A DNA stretch of 64,000 nt from Rubripirellula tenax (GTDB taxonomy: Bacteria; Planctomycetota; Planctomycetia; Pirellulales; Pirellulaceae). Shown piece by piece: positions 1-9,619 of this stretch. The position numbers and the translations under genes were made by a program. Location: contig NZ_SJPW01000005.1 of assembly GCF_007860125.1 (NCBI RefSeq), positions 308,065 to 372,064 on the forward strand. Direction: 5' to 3'. The notes under the pieces were generated by a model. It searched no databases, was not told the origin of the DNA, and worked only from the letters and a program-made list of their open reading frames with translations. How positions within the stretch are numbered: the first letter of the stretch is position 1; every line of letters starts with the position of its first letter.

Positions 1-2
1 TC

Positions 3-782
3 AACGTCGGCCCCTTTGTGGATAATGTTTCTATCCAGCCGGGGATCTTCGGTGGCAACGACATCAGCAGCACGTTCAGCGCTGGTGGCGTCGCATTCAA
101 CAACACCTTCAACGACGCCTTCGCATCGTTTCAAGGCTTCGCACTGTCACAGCGGGGCTTGAGTCAGTGGTCGAGCGGCAGCTTTGCCGAGTTCTTCAAT
201 GGCAACGATACGGTCAGCGCGAACGGCATTGGCAATTTCGCGTCGAGTCGCTGGGTCGTTGCGTTCGGCGACTACTCGGGGCCCGACGATCCGCTTGCCA
301 ACATCGCGTCGATCATGGAAGCACCCGCAAACTCGGTCTTCGATTCTCTTTATGTGAACAACACCCGGACGACCACTCACGTGTTGACGACCGGGAACTC
401 GAGTGCCCGCGCTTTTGGAAGCATCAACCAGGACGAGAAATTCACGGCACGATTCATTGACCTGTCGCCGGGCTCGAACGGGTCGAACTTTGTGGAGGTC
501 GAGCTCGCAAGTTTTGTGAATGCCACCAGCACGCTTTCGATCGTCGACGATTGGATGCGAGTGGACTTGAGCGGATTGGGTGGCGCCACCCGAATTGGTA
601 TCGACTTCACATCGACCGACGAGGGTGCGTTCGGACTCAACACCCCCGCCTACGTCGCCGTAGACAACATATTGGTTGTGTCGGTTCCCGAACCTTCGAC
701 ATGGTTGATGCTAGCCATGGGATGCGGAATGCTGGGATGGCGAATCAAACGTCGCCAAGAGAATCTGACAAAGTTGGTCTAG
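3..782 (+). CDS. PEP-CTERM sorting domain protein (5' partial)
   Basis: The reading frame is open to the window edge, so the true start lies upstream and the GTG at 18 is probably internal. The visible part is about 260 residues, rich in Asn, Ser, Gly and Phe, as in secreted beta-rich proteins. The last 30 residues carry the PEP-CTERM signature: VPEPSTW, then a hydrophobic helix (LMLAMGCGMLGW), then a basic tail (RIKRRQ). In this family the tail directs export, and the protein is thought to be processed by an exosortase. The passenger function cannot be told from the sequence. No exosortase gene lies in the window. Confidence 0.8.
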   Translation, partial: NVGPFVDNVSIQPGIFGGNDISSTFSAGGVAFNNTFNDAFASFQGFALSQRGLSQWSSGSFAEFFNGNDTVSANGIGNFASSRWVVAFGDYSGPDDPLANIASIMEAPANSVFDSLYVNNTRTTTHVLTTGNSSARAFGSINQDEKFTARFIDLSPGSNGSNFVEVELASFVNATSTLSIVDDWMRVDLSGLGGATRIGIDFTSTDEGAFGLNTPAYVAVDNILVVSVPEPSTWLMLAMGCGMLGWRIKRRQENLTKLV

Positions 783-869
783 AAGTCCAAATACCGGTCT
801 CTGCAGACGGCGAGATTCCGCTAAATTGTCGCGGCGAAATTGCTCCGATCACTCTAGCCTCGCACGCTC

Positions 870-2378
870 ATGCCAACCGAATCCGCATTGCCACCGGGGA
901 TGGAAAACATCTTCGCCGGCGCCCTGGTGATTTACCTTGTCGTCTTGTACGTCATCGGTTTTATCGCCCAGCGGCGCGTCAAGAACGTCGAAGACTTTGT
1001 CCTTGCCGGACGCCGGCTACCGACGTCGTTGGCAACCATCACGATCATCGCGACGTGGTTCGGCGCCGAGTCGTTGATGACGACGGCGGACGAAGTCGGC
1101 AACGAAGGGCTACGCAAAGCGATGCTTGATCCGATCGGGATCGCGCTATGTTTGTTTTTGGCGGGCCTGTTTGTGGCTGGCCCGATGTGGCGGATGGGTA
1201 TCTTGACGGTTCCCGATTTCTTTGGTCGCCGCTACGGCAAAACGGCCGAGGTCCTTTCGTCGCTGATCATCGTGCCCAGCTACTTTGGTTGGGTTGCGGC
1301 CCAGTTTGTGGCGCTGGCCCAATTGCTGGACGTATTCTTTGGCGTGCCCAAGGAATGGGGCATCATGGCGGTGGCGACGTTGGGAACCGGCTACACGCTG
1401 TTGGGCGGAATGTGGACGATCACGTGGACGGATGCGATCCAAATGAGTTTCATTTTGCTCGGCCTGATCTTGCTCGGCCATGCGATTTTGGTGCAACTGG
1501 GCGATGGCAGCATCTCGGCGGGCCTAACAGCCATGCAAAACGATATTCCGGCCGAGCGTTGGCGGATCGCCGACCCACCGACGTTCTGGCGAGACACGCT
1601 GACGGCGATCAGCGCGTTGGCGATCGGCGCGCTTGGCAACCTTCCGATGCAAGACTTGATGCAGCGGATCTTCTCGGCCAAAAGCGACCGTGTCGCCTCG
1701 CGAGCCTGCTTGTGGGCGTCCGCCGGTTACATACTGATGGGCATCCTGCCGGTGGGTGCTGGCATGGCGGCGCATTTACTGCTGCCGCAACAGGAAGGCG
1801 ACATGGACGGCGTCGTTTTGTTGATCGCAGGGAAACTGCTCAACCCGATGCTGTTGTTGGTGTTCTTCTTGGCGATCGTTTCGGCGGTCTTGTCAACGAT
1901 CGTCAGCGCGGTGATGGCACCGGCTGCGGTCATGGCCCACAACTTGGTGGAACCTGTGTGGCGCCGGTCGCAAACGATTCCGCCGTCCCAAGAAGGACTG
2001 CTGTGGTTGCAGCGCGTCGCGATCGTCGTGGTCACGATCGCTTCGGCATGGCTAGCGTTCAAAGGCGAAGGGGCTTACGAACTGGTGCAAGGTTCCTACT
2101 CGATGCCGCTAGTCAGTCTGTTTGTTCCCTTCATGATCGGGATGCACTTCAAAGGGTTCCCGCCGCTGGCTGCGATCCTTGCAATCGTCTTCGGCATCAC
2201 ACCCTGGTGTTTGCACATGTTGGTCGGCTGGGAAATTTTCTTCGAACCTTGGCTCGAAGCCGCCGGCCTACCCATCCCTCACGAATTGGCGGGAACGGCC
2301 TGCAGCTTGGTGGGTTTCATGATTGGTGCAGCACTGGGTCGCAAAACGCCGGAAACCGACGCGGCTACCCAAATATAG
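870..2378 (+). CDS. Sodium:solute symporter family protein
   Basis: A 502-residue, very hydrophobic protein with about 13 predicted membrane helices, the normal length for the SSS (SLC5-like) family. The N-terminal region after the first helix has the family-typical stretch VEDFVLAGRRLP, and later GTGYTLLGGMWTITWTDAIQ resembles the conserved helix 5-6 region. These proteins couple sodium entry to uptake of a sugar, amino acid, vitamin or organic acid across the inner membrane. The substrate cannot be deduced here. An alternative ATG at 900 (MENIFAG) would remove ten residues. It lies 87 bp after the PEP-CTERM gene and converges with the export-lipoprotein gene, with only 31 bp between stops. 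Confidence 0.88.
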   Translation: MPTESALPPGMENIFAGALVIYLVVLYVIGFIAQRRVKNVEDFVLAGRRLPTSLATITIIATWFGAESLMTTADEVGNEGLRKAMLDPIGIALCLFLAGLFVAGPMWRMGILTVPDFFGRRYGKTAEVLSSLIIVPSYFGWVAAQFVALAQLLDVFFGVPKEWGIMAVATLGTGYTLLGGMWTITWTDAIQMSFILLGLILLGHAILVQLGDGSISAGLTAMQNDIPAERWRIADPPTFWRDTLTAISALAIGALGNLPMQDLMQRIFSAKSDRVASRACLWASAGYILMGILPVGAGMAAHLLLPQQEGDMDGVVLLIAGKLLNPMLLLVFFLAIVSAVLSTIVSAVMAPAAVMAHNLVEPVWRRSQTIPPSQEGLLWLQRVAIVVVTIASAWLAFKGEGAYELVQGSYSMPLVSLFVPFMIGMHFKGFPPLAAILAIVFGITPWCLHMLVGWEIFFEPWLEAAGLPIPHELAGTACSLVGFMIGAALGRKTPETDAATQI

Positions 2379-2409
2379 CTTTCGGTGAAACGGGACGAAC
2401 GCTCGCGCG

Positions 2410-3339
2410 TTATCGCTTGGAATATTCTTTACAGTACGGACAACTTTTCTCGCCGCCGATGCGCAGCGATTGCCGAACGTCTTCGGCAAAGCTGATCGCG
2501 GGGACGTAGATTCGGTCACCGGGCAACAGTTGATAGTTGGTAGAGACATCGCCAAGCTGAAGGACTTGTTGATAACAGACAGGCAAAATCATCCGCGGTT
2601 CGCCTGCCTGCTTCGGTCGGACCAGAATGATTTTGTGATCATTGGAACGATCCGAAAGACCACCCGCCGCGATGATAGCATCCAGCACCGTCTCGTTGCC
2701 TACCATCGGATACGACCCCGGCGCGTTGACTTCCCCCATGACGTAGTACAGCGTGCTGTCTTGGTTGACCAGGCGAACGTTGACTCCGTAGTCGACCTGG
2801 GGATCAAGAGCGGGATCATGTTGGTTCGTGCCACCGGTTCGATGCGACGCCAATCCAATCAACGAATCGCGTTTTGCAATTTCGACACCCGTGACGAGTG
2901 ACTCGACTTCCTGTTGGATCTCTCTCGTCGACCGGCCTGCGACGGCAACTCGTCCGTAAGCCCCCAGATCAATCGTCCCGTCTTGCTGGACCGTTTGGTC
3001 CGACTGTAAACGCACCGGTGAATTGAAATCGTTCGGCTCGATTACCAACACATCACCGGCTTCGACACGATGGGCGGGCAACGCCGCCTTCGCCAGTTCG
3101 GTCGGGATCGGCTGGTGCCCGGCCTTCTGGCGCATTTCAGCAACCGACGAGAGCATCGAGTTCGATCCAGAATCGACGGGCAACCCCAACGATGCTGCGG
3201 TCCGACATCCCGTCACGCACCAACCCAACATGATCGTCATGCCAATCGATCCGAGTATACCCGCGGATCGATTTCGCAGGTGTGAGATCGAGTTGGCGGC
3301 AACGCGTGTATGTCGGTGGAATGCCTTGGGAATTTTCAT
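2410..3339 (-). CDS. Polysaccharide export (Wza-like) SLBB-domain lipoprotein
   Basis: A 309-residue protein with an N-terminal hydrophobic segment ending in VTGC (Cys45), a plausible lipobox. It then has a polysaccharide export domain (HRVEAGDVLVIEPNDF, residues about 95-165) and an SLBB domain near residues 195-245 (YYVMGEVNAPGSYPM). Wza-type proteins form the outer-membrane outlet for capsule or exopolysaccharide. No glycosyltransferase, Wzc-like kinase or flippase is adjacent. The C-terminus has an odd CPYC pair in SCPYCKEYSKR that could bind metal or form a disulfide. The gene starts 5 bp after the stop of the AsmA-like gene upstream of it, so the two are probably cotranscribed. An internal ATG (Met34) would leave a shorter signal sequence. 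Confidence 0.85.
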   Translation of the reverse strand: MKIPKAFHRHTRVAANSISHLRNRSAGILGSIGMTIMLGWCVTGCRTAASLGLPVDSGSNSMLSSVAEMRQKAGHQPIPTELAKAALPAHRVEAGDVLVIEPNDFNSPVRLQSDQTVQQDGTIDLGAYGRVAVAGRSTREIQQEVESLVTGVEIAKRDSLIGLASHRTGGTNQHDPALDPQVDYGVNVRLVNQDSTLYYVMGEVNAPGSYPMVGNETVLDAIIAAGGLSDRSNDHKIILVRPKQAGEPRMILPVCYQQVLQLGDVSTNYQLLPGDRIYVPAISFAEDVRQSLRIGGEKSCPYCKEYSKR

Positions 3340-3344
3340 TGGTT

Positions 3345-6300
3345 CTAACGTTGTTGTTGATTGTTGCTTCTTGTGGATGCGTCGGCAATTTGTCCGCCGA
3401 CGGTACTGGAAAGGAAAAACCGAAGGGCATCTTGGGTCAGCGCCTTAGCGGGCTGGATTTTCATCATCGGGCGAGCGGCAGTGCCGCCCACGTGCACATT
3501 GACGACGCGATCCTTCATCGCTTCGTTTGCTTTGGCCAGCAACGCGACCGGTGCGGGCGCCGCCAACATCAATGGTGAATCGAGCATCGACATCAATCCG
3601 TCGGTGGGTGACGTCGAACCCGTGCTAGCCGTCACGTTCAAGTCCAGCCGACCGTCGATGGTTGCCCGACCTTCGACCAGTACCTGAACGTTGCTTTGCT
3701 GGAGCGCAATTTCGTCGACATAAATCACGGGACCGGAAAGTCGACCGCGAACCACGCCACCATCGACGGTTGGTCCGGATCCGAATCCTGTAACATCGGG
3801 CAACTTGATCATCTGGGTCAGATTCGAAAGCACTGGTACTTCCAATGCTTTCACGTGCGACAACTCGAAATCGAAGTCGCCGCTAACGTTCTGGATCGAT
3901 GTTGCTCGGTTGGCTTTGATCGTCACGCGTCCGTCGACAATACCGGCGCCGGCCGATTTTCCAACCATCAAACGTGACGTGTCGACTCGCGAGATGTCGG
4001 CGATACAGTTCACATTCAGGTTGCGGTTGTAGCTGCCATCGGTCGTGATCCGAACTTCGCCATTGCCAGCTTCGATCACACCGCCGCGACATCGCCATCG
4101 GGCCGAATTGGAATCAAGCGTGTACGACCACTCCAGCGGCATTCGAACTCGCGGAACACTGATTCCCGACGCCGTGATGTGATTGGCCCCCAACCGAGCT
4201 TCGCCGGTAATCGTTCGCCCCAGTCGGCCGCGAATCGATACATCACCCGAACCGCTGATCCGAGCCGATGAATCTGCCAACGCTTCGGTCGCTCGCCGCA
4301 GGTTCACCCGCGTCGCCGCAAACTCGAAATGACCATCCAGTGCAGAACCCAATCGCACCTCGGCGCGTCCCGTGACACGACCATCGGCGAATTGTCCCTT
4401 CAATTCTCTCAGCACCACTCGGTCCGGTTTGACTCGCAGGTTCGCGGTCAACAACGGAGACAGTCGATACTGTTTCCATCGCACGTCTTCCACGCTTGCG
4501 ACGACGTCGCAAATAGCTCCCGAATCTCGGGTTGAGATGTCACGAACAAGCGTCAAATTCGCCGCCGCTTGAATGGGAACTTCGCGGCGGTTCAAGCCCG
4601 CGGCCATGATCAATCGCTCGGCCGACACGCGGTTCAATTGGAAGTCGGCCAGCACCGGCAACTGCGACAGACGAAGTTCCCGTTCGGAAGCGAATTCGAT
4701 CACATCGGAAATGGTCGTCGATGCAGCACCTTGAAACGTTCCTTCGGCCGCCATACCGTTGCAAGTTGCACTGACGTGACCGTCTTTAAAGTGCGTCACA
4801 CAGCGTTGGACTTCAACGGGCACGTCGTGCGCACTGAACGCATTCGTTCGAAACCATGCACTGCCATTGAGTTTCGTCAAATCTGCAAGCGACGTGAATC
4901 GAGCACCACCCGAGATCGTGCCGGCAACGGGCATCTTGCTGGGCGAAGCCATATCGCCCGGAAGCATCGCCGCGATCTTCGCTGCTTGAACGCCTTCGAA
5001 CGTCGACGCCACTTCGGCCGTCGACCAATCCAGTTCGCGCATGGTCGCGGTTGCGACGTAGCGGCCACCGAAGAAGTTCTCCGATCGGCTGGTCAACTGC
5101 AAAGCCGTTTCGTCAAACATCCAATCGAGTTTCGCAGTACCGATCGAACGCCCCGCGTAGGTTGCGTTTTTCAAGTTGGCGATGCCCTCGGCGCGAAACG
5201 CCAGCGGGGCCGTCGTCAGATGAAAATCACCTCGCGCATTTGCATCACCAGTCGCGGGAAGCGGCGTTCGCGAAAAGCGAGATGCCGCCTTGGCAAGTTC
5301 GCCGATCGAGATCGGTGCGACCGTGAATGCACCGTCAATCTGCAACTGCCCCGCCGAAATCGCTTCACGCAAATCCGCTTGCGCGACATAGTGGAACTTG
5401 GTGCTACGGTAGTGAATCTCGGTCGGGGGAACCGCCACGATACCGTCTCGCAACTTCGCAACGGCGACAAACGAATCCAGTTTCTCGCCCGCGATTCGAA
5501 TCCCGCTGCCCGAAACGGACGCATCGGCAGTCCAAGCCGCGATGTTCGCAACTTGATCACACGTCACCTCGGATGACGCGTGCACGGCGACGCTGCCATC
5601 GAACCCGCGATCGTTTTGCCCGACAAGTCGCATCACCCGCGGCAAGGACACGACTTCGGCATCGAAGCGAGTCACGAGTGGACTCTTCATCAGGTCCGAA
5701 GTCGTAATCGTTGTCTGCGCCATCGCTGACCCTCGCGCGACTACCTCACCGCTGTGGGGCTCCAGAACGAAAAGCTCACCCGTTGTTGCGTGAACGATGC
5801 CGTCAGTCACCTTGAGTGACAGATCACCGTCTTGCAAACGAAGACCGGCCGCGCGAACGTCGGTGGTCGTGACATGACCGGACGCAACACATCGTTCGAC
5901 AATTTTGCTGATATCCAGCGGCGACGCGAACTCGCCGTGGATCGCGACCTTACCGTCGAGATCCCGAAGTTGCTGGACACTATTCAGCGTCGAGAAGCGA
6001 GCAAGCGGCGCCAGCAGAAACTCGGGGCAGTCGAATTGGCCGTGGATAGTTCCCTGGATCTTTTCCGGATCAGCAATGGGGAGACTTCCGGCCACGCGAA
6101 CACTGGCCGTTGTGATCGCACACTTAACAACATCGCTGGGGCCTGAACTGGATCGGTCAACGCGGGCATTCATTTCGGATGCCGAAGCATCAACGACCGC
6201 GTCAAAAGAAACAGAAACTCCATCAAAGCGTGCCGATCCATTTCCGGTCAGATTTGCGATCGCGCCGGCATCCATCGAAGGATCGAAATGCTGGATCACT

Positions 6301-7280
6301 CGACGCAAGTCAAGGTTTTGCGCCAACGTTGACCACTTGGTAGTGACTTCGGGCGACTGCAGATCGACGTTCGCGAGAAACCCGATCTGTCCGTCGATCG
6401 CTTTGCCATCCAAAGTAATGTCCAGCTGACTTTCGTCTAATTTGGCCGCGCATTGCATCGAAGCGACTAAGGTTCCGGCGCGATCTGAATCAACGTTTCG
6501 CAGCGACGCGTTCACACTCGCCCGATGATGAGCCAGATCGAAGTCATTTGCCGGATGGTGGATCGAAACGGACACTGCGGCATCAGCAGAAATCCCGACG
6601 CCGGCAAGCATGTCGGGTGCCAACGAAAGCGTTGCGAGGTGGTTCGTATCGATGTGAAAATCGGGGACTCGCAATTGCGTATGACCCGCAAACGTTTTCG
6701 CATCCACGATAGATCTCAACAGCACGTGGGCACCCAAAATATCGGGAACGTTGACGCGGACCTGGACTTCGTTATCGGCCAAAACCTCCATCGAAACGTC
6801 ACCGACTTCGAATGGCAAACGTCCGACCTGAGTCGCCGTCAACTTGGCATCTCGAACCAACAACTGGCCAACCGGGATCGTCGTGGCCGTCGATCCGCCC
6901 TCGCTTTGCGAAGCGGGTAACCGCGTCGCCAGTTGTCCGTCGTCTGCGAAACGCAACGCGACTTCGGGGGCCTCAACAATGACACTTTCCGCCCACACGC
7001 CATTGCGGATTCCGTTGACGATCGACAAACGGACTTCGGCGCGCTCGACCACCAACAACGGCGTCGCCAGATCGGGCTCGTCTTCGATCCGAAGCCGCGT
7101 GACGGTGATCGCGTGAAACCCGATATGAATCTTTTCCACTTCGATCGTATGTTCGGCGATGCGAGAACCAATTCGCTGGACCAGCTCAACCGCGATCCAG
7201 TTCCGCGCGAGCAACATCACCAGTCCACCCCAAAAGGCGGCTTTGGCGAGGCGATAGAACCACGGACGAAGGGAAACCAT
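3345..7280 (-). CDS. Large AsmA-like inner-membrane-anchored protein
   Basis: About 1311 residues from the ATG at 7280. An in-frame ATG at 7358 would add 26 residues without membrane character, so 7280 is preferred because it places the single hydrophobic helix (WGGLVMLLARNWIAVELV) at the N-terminus. The rest is a long run of amphipathic beta-rich repeats, with segments such as VEKIHIGFHAITVTRLRIEDE near the start and a C-terminal region resembling the AsmA/DUF3971 C-terminal domain (GRLDLNVTASTG). AsmA-like proteins are thought to bridge inner and outer membranes and conduct or regulate phospholipid transfer. The export lipoprotein gene follows after 5 bp, suggesting a shared envelope role. 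The exact AsmA/TamB subfamily is uncertain. Confidence 0.8.
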   Translation of the reverse strand: MVSLRPWFYRLAKAAFWGGLVMLLARNWIAVELVQRIGSRIAEHTIEVEKIHIGFHAITVTRLRIEDEPDLATPLLVVERAEVRLSIVNGIRNGVWAESVIVEAPEVALRFADDGQLATRLPASQSEGGSTATTIPVGQLLVRDAKLTATQVGRLPFEVGDVSMEVLADNEVQVRVNVPDILGAHVLLRSIVDAKTFAGHTQLRVPDFHIDTNHLATLSLAPDMLAGVGISADAAVSVSIHHPANDFDLAHHRASVNASLRNVDSDRAGTLVASMQCAAKLDESQLDITLDGKAIDGQIGFLANVDLQSPEVTTKWSTLAQNLDLRRVIQHFDPSMDAGAIANLTGNGSARFDGVSVSFDAVVDASASEMNARVDRSSSGPSDVVKCAITTASVRVAGSLPIADPEKIQGTIHGQFDCPEFLLAPLARFSTLNSVQQLRDLDGKVAIHGEFASPLDISKIVERCVASGHVTTTDVRAAGLRLQDGDLSLKVTDGIVHATTGELFVLEPHSGEVVARGSAMAQTTITTSDLMKSPLVTRFDAEVVSLPRVMRLVGQNDRGFDGSVAVHASSEVTCDQVANIAAWTADASVSGSGIRIAGEKLDSFVAVAKLRDGIVAVPPTEIHYRSTKFHYVAQADLREAISAGQLQIDGAFTVAPISIGELAKAASRFSRTPLPATGDANARGDFHLTTAPLAFRAEGIANLKNATYAGRSIGTAKLDWMFDETALQLTSRSENFFGGRYVATATMRELDWSTAEVASTFEGVQAAKIAAMLPGDMASPSKMPVAGTISGGARFTSLADLTKLNGSAWFRTNAFSAHDVPVEVQRCVTHFKDGHVSATCNGMAAEGTFQGAASTTISDVIEFASERELRLSQLPVLADFQLNRVSAERLIMAAGLNRREVPIQAAANLTLVRDISTRDSGAICDVVASVEDVRWKQYRLSPLLTANLRVKPDRVVLRELKGQFADGRVTGRAEVRLGSALDGHFEFAATRVNLRRATEALADSSARISGSGDVSIRGRLGRTITGEARLGANHITASGISVPRVRMPLEWSYTLDSNSARWRCRGGVIEAGNGEVRITTDGSYNRNLNVNCIADISRVDTSRLMVGKSAGAGIVDGRVTIKANRATSIQNVSGDFDFELSHVKALEVPVLSNLTQMIKLPDVTGFGSGPTVDGGVVRGRLSGPVIYVDEIALQQSNVQVLVEGRATIDGRLDLNVTASTGSTSPTDGLMSMLDSPLMLAAPAPVALLAKANEAMKDRVVNVHVGGTAARPMMKIQPAKALTQDALRFFLSSTVGGQIADASTRSNNQQQR

Positions 7281-7488
7281 AAGAAAAATGCCGTAACCGC
7301 TGCCGCACCGAAGTGCGCGGCAGGTCATGAGGGCATAGGTCGCCAACGTCGACCGCATCGGTCAAGACCGATTGGCCGCGAAGCATCGTCAAGACGATCG
7401 TGAAACAGCAAGCCAAACGAAGAAACGCGTGCTGGCCGAGCTCACGAGGTCCGGCGGCTCGAGTAGCACCAAACGACGTTCTCGCACA

Positions 7489-9537
7489 TCAAACCCAGTG
7501 GGTGCTTTCTTCTTCCGGTGCTTCGTCGGCGTCCAGGAACGCGAGGTGGTCCGAGTTGAAAAAGCGATCCAGCATCGCGCGGACGGGAACCAACAACGCG
7601 ATGAAGACGGGAAACAGGATTTGGATCGGACCGTATGGCGTCACGTTGATGATGCACAAGACAACCAAGCAAACCAATTGGATCAACGTGAACAGATTGA
7701 TCGTTCGCGTCGGCACCCGGCGCGTGTAGTGATTGATCGGGTATAGCGCCGAGTCCATGAACAGGTATCCAAGACGGTCGATGAACTGGATGCCGCGAAG
7801 GGACGAGAATCCCATGAAAAGGAAGATCCCATACAGCGCGGCCATGGGAACGTACTGCAGAAGCGGTAACGCTAACAACGTTCCTGCGATCAACAAGTGA
7901 ATCGCTACTCCGGTGACTCGGTTTTCTAAAACGTGAATGACTTCGGCTTGCTTGGCGCGGTTGACGACTCCTTCGACCACGGCGAGGGCGCGGACGTGTG
8001 CGAGTGACCGCACCGTCGCGGCAACCATCCACGGCCAACCGAACAACGAGCAGACGCCGATCAAGCCGCCAACAACCGCCAAGTCGAGATGGTACGAGTC
8101 ACCTTTGGTCAATTTGTTCTCGGGGCTGTTGATCAAACGCGCGGTGATGTTCTGGGAAAGAAATACCAAAACCGTTGCGAGCGCAGCGGGCCCCGCCGCG
8201 GCAAACTTGATCCACATCGGCACGCTCGCCAGATCGACCAACAGACTGCGATCACCACCATCGGACGCATCACGGCTGACACTGAGCGTTTCCAACGTGT
8301 CGGAATCGCCTAATGACCACGCCACAATGATCATGACCACCAACGCGATCGAGGGACCGAAGTCGGCCAAAAATTCGCGTATCCATGGCAGCAGATATCG
8401 GCTTGTCCGGATCCGGGCCAACGTCATAGCGATATAGAAGGTCCCCACAGCCAACACCAACGCCAGCAGCGCTTTTTCATGAGAGACGGCTTCGTCGGCA
8501 CGAAATTCCACAATCAACGCTTGGACCGCTTTATAGATGAAGATCAACGACATCAACGCCGAAAAAATCTCGTCGGTAAACCGCGTGAAGAATCGCATCA
8601 GATTGCTAGCGTTGAAGACCGCAAGCGCGATCGTCATCGCGGCCGTCCAAATGCCAACCCAACCATACACACCAAGAAACTGATCTTGGTGACCCATGTC
8701 GTCACAGAGTTGGTACAGGATGATGGTGAAGATCAGCAAAGGCCCGATCCCACCAAGGATGATCAGCGGTTGCCCCGCGAACAACGCGTATGCGAGGCCA
8801 CAAAAAGCTGTCGACATCAGCATCTCGGGCGCACCGATAGAGCCGCCGGTTTCCAGACCCATGAAACCGCCAAAGGTGACGGCCGGCGCCAAGCAGGCAA
8901 AGAACATGAATACGATCGACGCGATCGATTTCGTTTTTAGGCCTGACTTGAAGTCATCGACATAGTGTGGCAGTCGGCGACGAACATCGCCGATCAATCC
9001 GGCAAACGGATAACCGCCCGCCTTCAAACCCGCCGAGACTTCTCGGGGCTTTGGCGACGCCGACAGCACGTTTCGATTGACGTGGCGTTCGATCGCGTCC
9101 AGAACGTCTTGCTGGGTCTTGGCATAAATCGTTTCAAAGTGGAAGACATTGTCCGACATCAAACGGGCGATGGAGGACAGCGAGTCGAGGTGTTGAACGG
9201 TTTGGTCCTTGGACCCGATCATCAGAAAAACGTATCGGGTGGCAATTCCGTCGGGGGCACCCAAATTGACCGCTGTCTTCAAACGAACAAACACCATCGC
9301 TGGCGTCGCGATCGCGTCGTCATAAAAGTGGGGAACGGCGCAAGCATGGCCGATCACCGTCGGAACCGAGGCCTCGCGTTGCATGATGCCTTTGGAAACC
9401 AATTGACGCTGGTTTTCGGGCAAACGTCCGGTTTGGATCAAAAAGTCGACCGAAGCGGCAACAATGTCCTCCATGTTGCCGGCTTCAAGATTCAGCAGGC
9501 AACTGCCTTCCGCGATGGATTGAAAGAGAAATTTCAC
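7489..9537 (-). CDS. PTS EIIA domain fused to SLC4-type anion (bicarbonate) transporter
   Basis: A 682-residue two-part protein. Residues 1 to about 150 match the fructose/nitrogen-type EIIA fold: HACAVPHFYDD has the phospho-acceptor histidine (His70), and LGAPDG and a downstream helical segment fit the family. Residues about 175-660 match the HCO3-/anion exchanger (SLC4-like) membrane domain with 10 or more helices, including FFACLAPAVTFGGFMG and AGQPLIILGGIGPLLIF, both typical of that family. The transported ion is probably bicarbonate or another small anion, but specificity is not visible. The EIIA part may tie transport to a phosphorelay. No PTS EI, HPr or sugar permease is nearby. The gene stands alone on the minus strand between the AsmA-like gene and an epimerase. 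Confidence 0.87.
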   Translation of the reverse strand: MKFLFQSIAEGSCLLNLEAGNMEDIVAASVDFLIQTGRLPENQRQLVSKGIMQREASVPTVIGHACAVPHFYDDAIATPAMVFVRLKTAVNLGAPDGIATRYVFLMIGSKDQTVQHLDSLSSIARLMSDNVFHFETIYAKTQQDVLDAIERHVNRNVLSASPKPREVSAGLKAGGYPFAGLIGDVRRRLPHYVDDFKSGLKTKSIASIVFMFFACLAPAVTFGGFMGLETGGSIGAPEMLMSTAFCGLAYALFAGQPLIILGGIGPLLIFTIILYQLCDDMGHQDQFLGVYGWVGIWTAAMTIALAVFNASNLMRFFTRFTDEIFSALMSLIFIYKAVQALIVEFRADEAVSHEKALLALVLAVGTFYIAMTLARIRTSRYLLPWIREFLADFGPSIALVVMIIVAWSLGDSDTLETLSVSRDASDGGDRSLLVDLASVPMWIKFAAAGPAALATVLVFLSQNITARLINSPENKLTKGDSYHLDLAVVGGLIGVCSLFGWPWMVAATVRSLAHVRALAVVEGVVNRAKQAEVIHVLENRVTGVAIHLLIAGTLLALPLLQYVPMAALYGIFLFMGFSSLRGIQFIDRLGYLFMDSALYPINHYTRRVPTRTINLFTLIQLVCLVVLCIINVTPYGPIQILFPVFIALLVPVRAMLDRFFNSDHLAFLDADEAPEEESTHWV

Positions 9538-9619
9538 TGCAGCATCGCCGAGGGCTTGAGAAACGCGGGCTTCTAAGGCGACATTATGGACGATGGAAGC
9601 GAAAGATTCGATCGGTCTG

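Noticed and set aside
1148-2509. 453-residue open frame on the plus strand overlapping the symporter
   Set aside because: Arg/Ala/Gly-rich shadow of the symporter gene; no motif, and the real frame has a clear SSS membrane pattern.
4569-5576. 335-residue plus-strand open frame inside the AsmA-like gene
   Set aside because: Antisense shadow with skewed Arg/His content and no family match.
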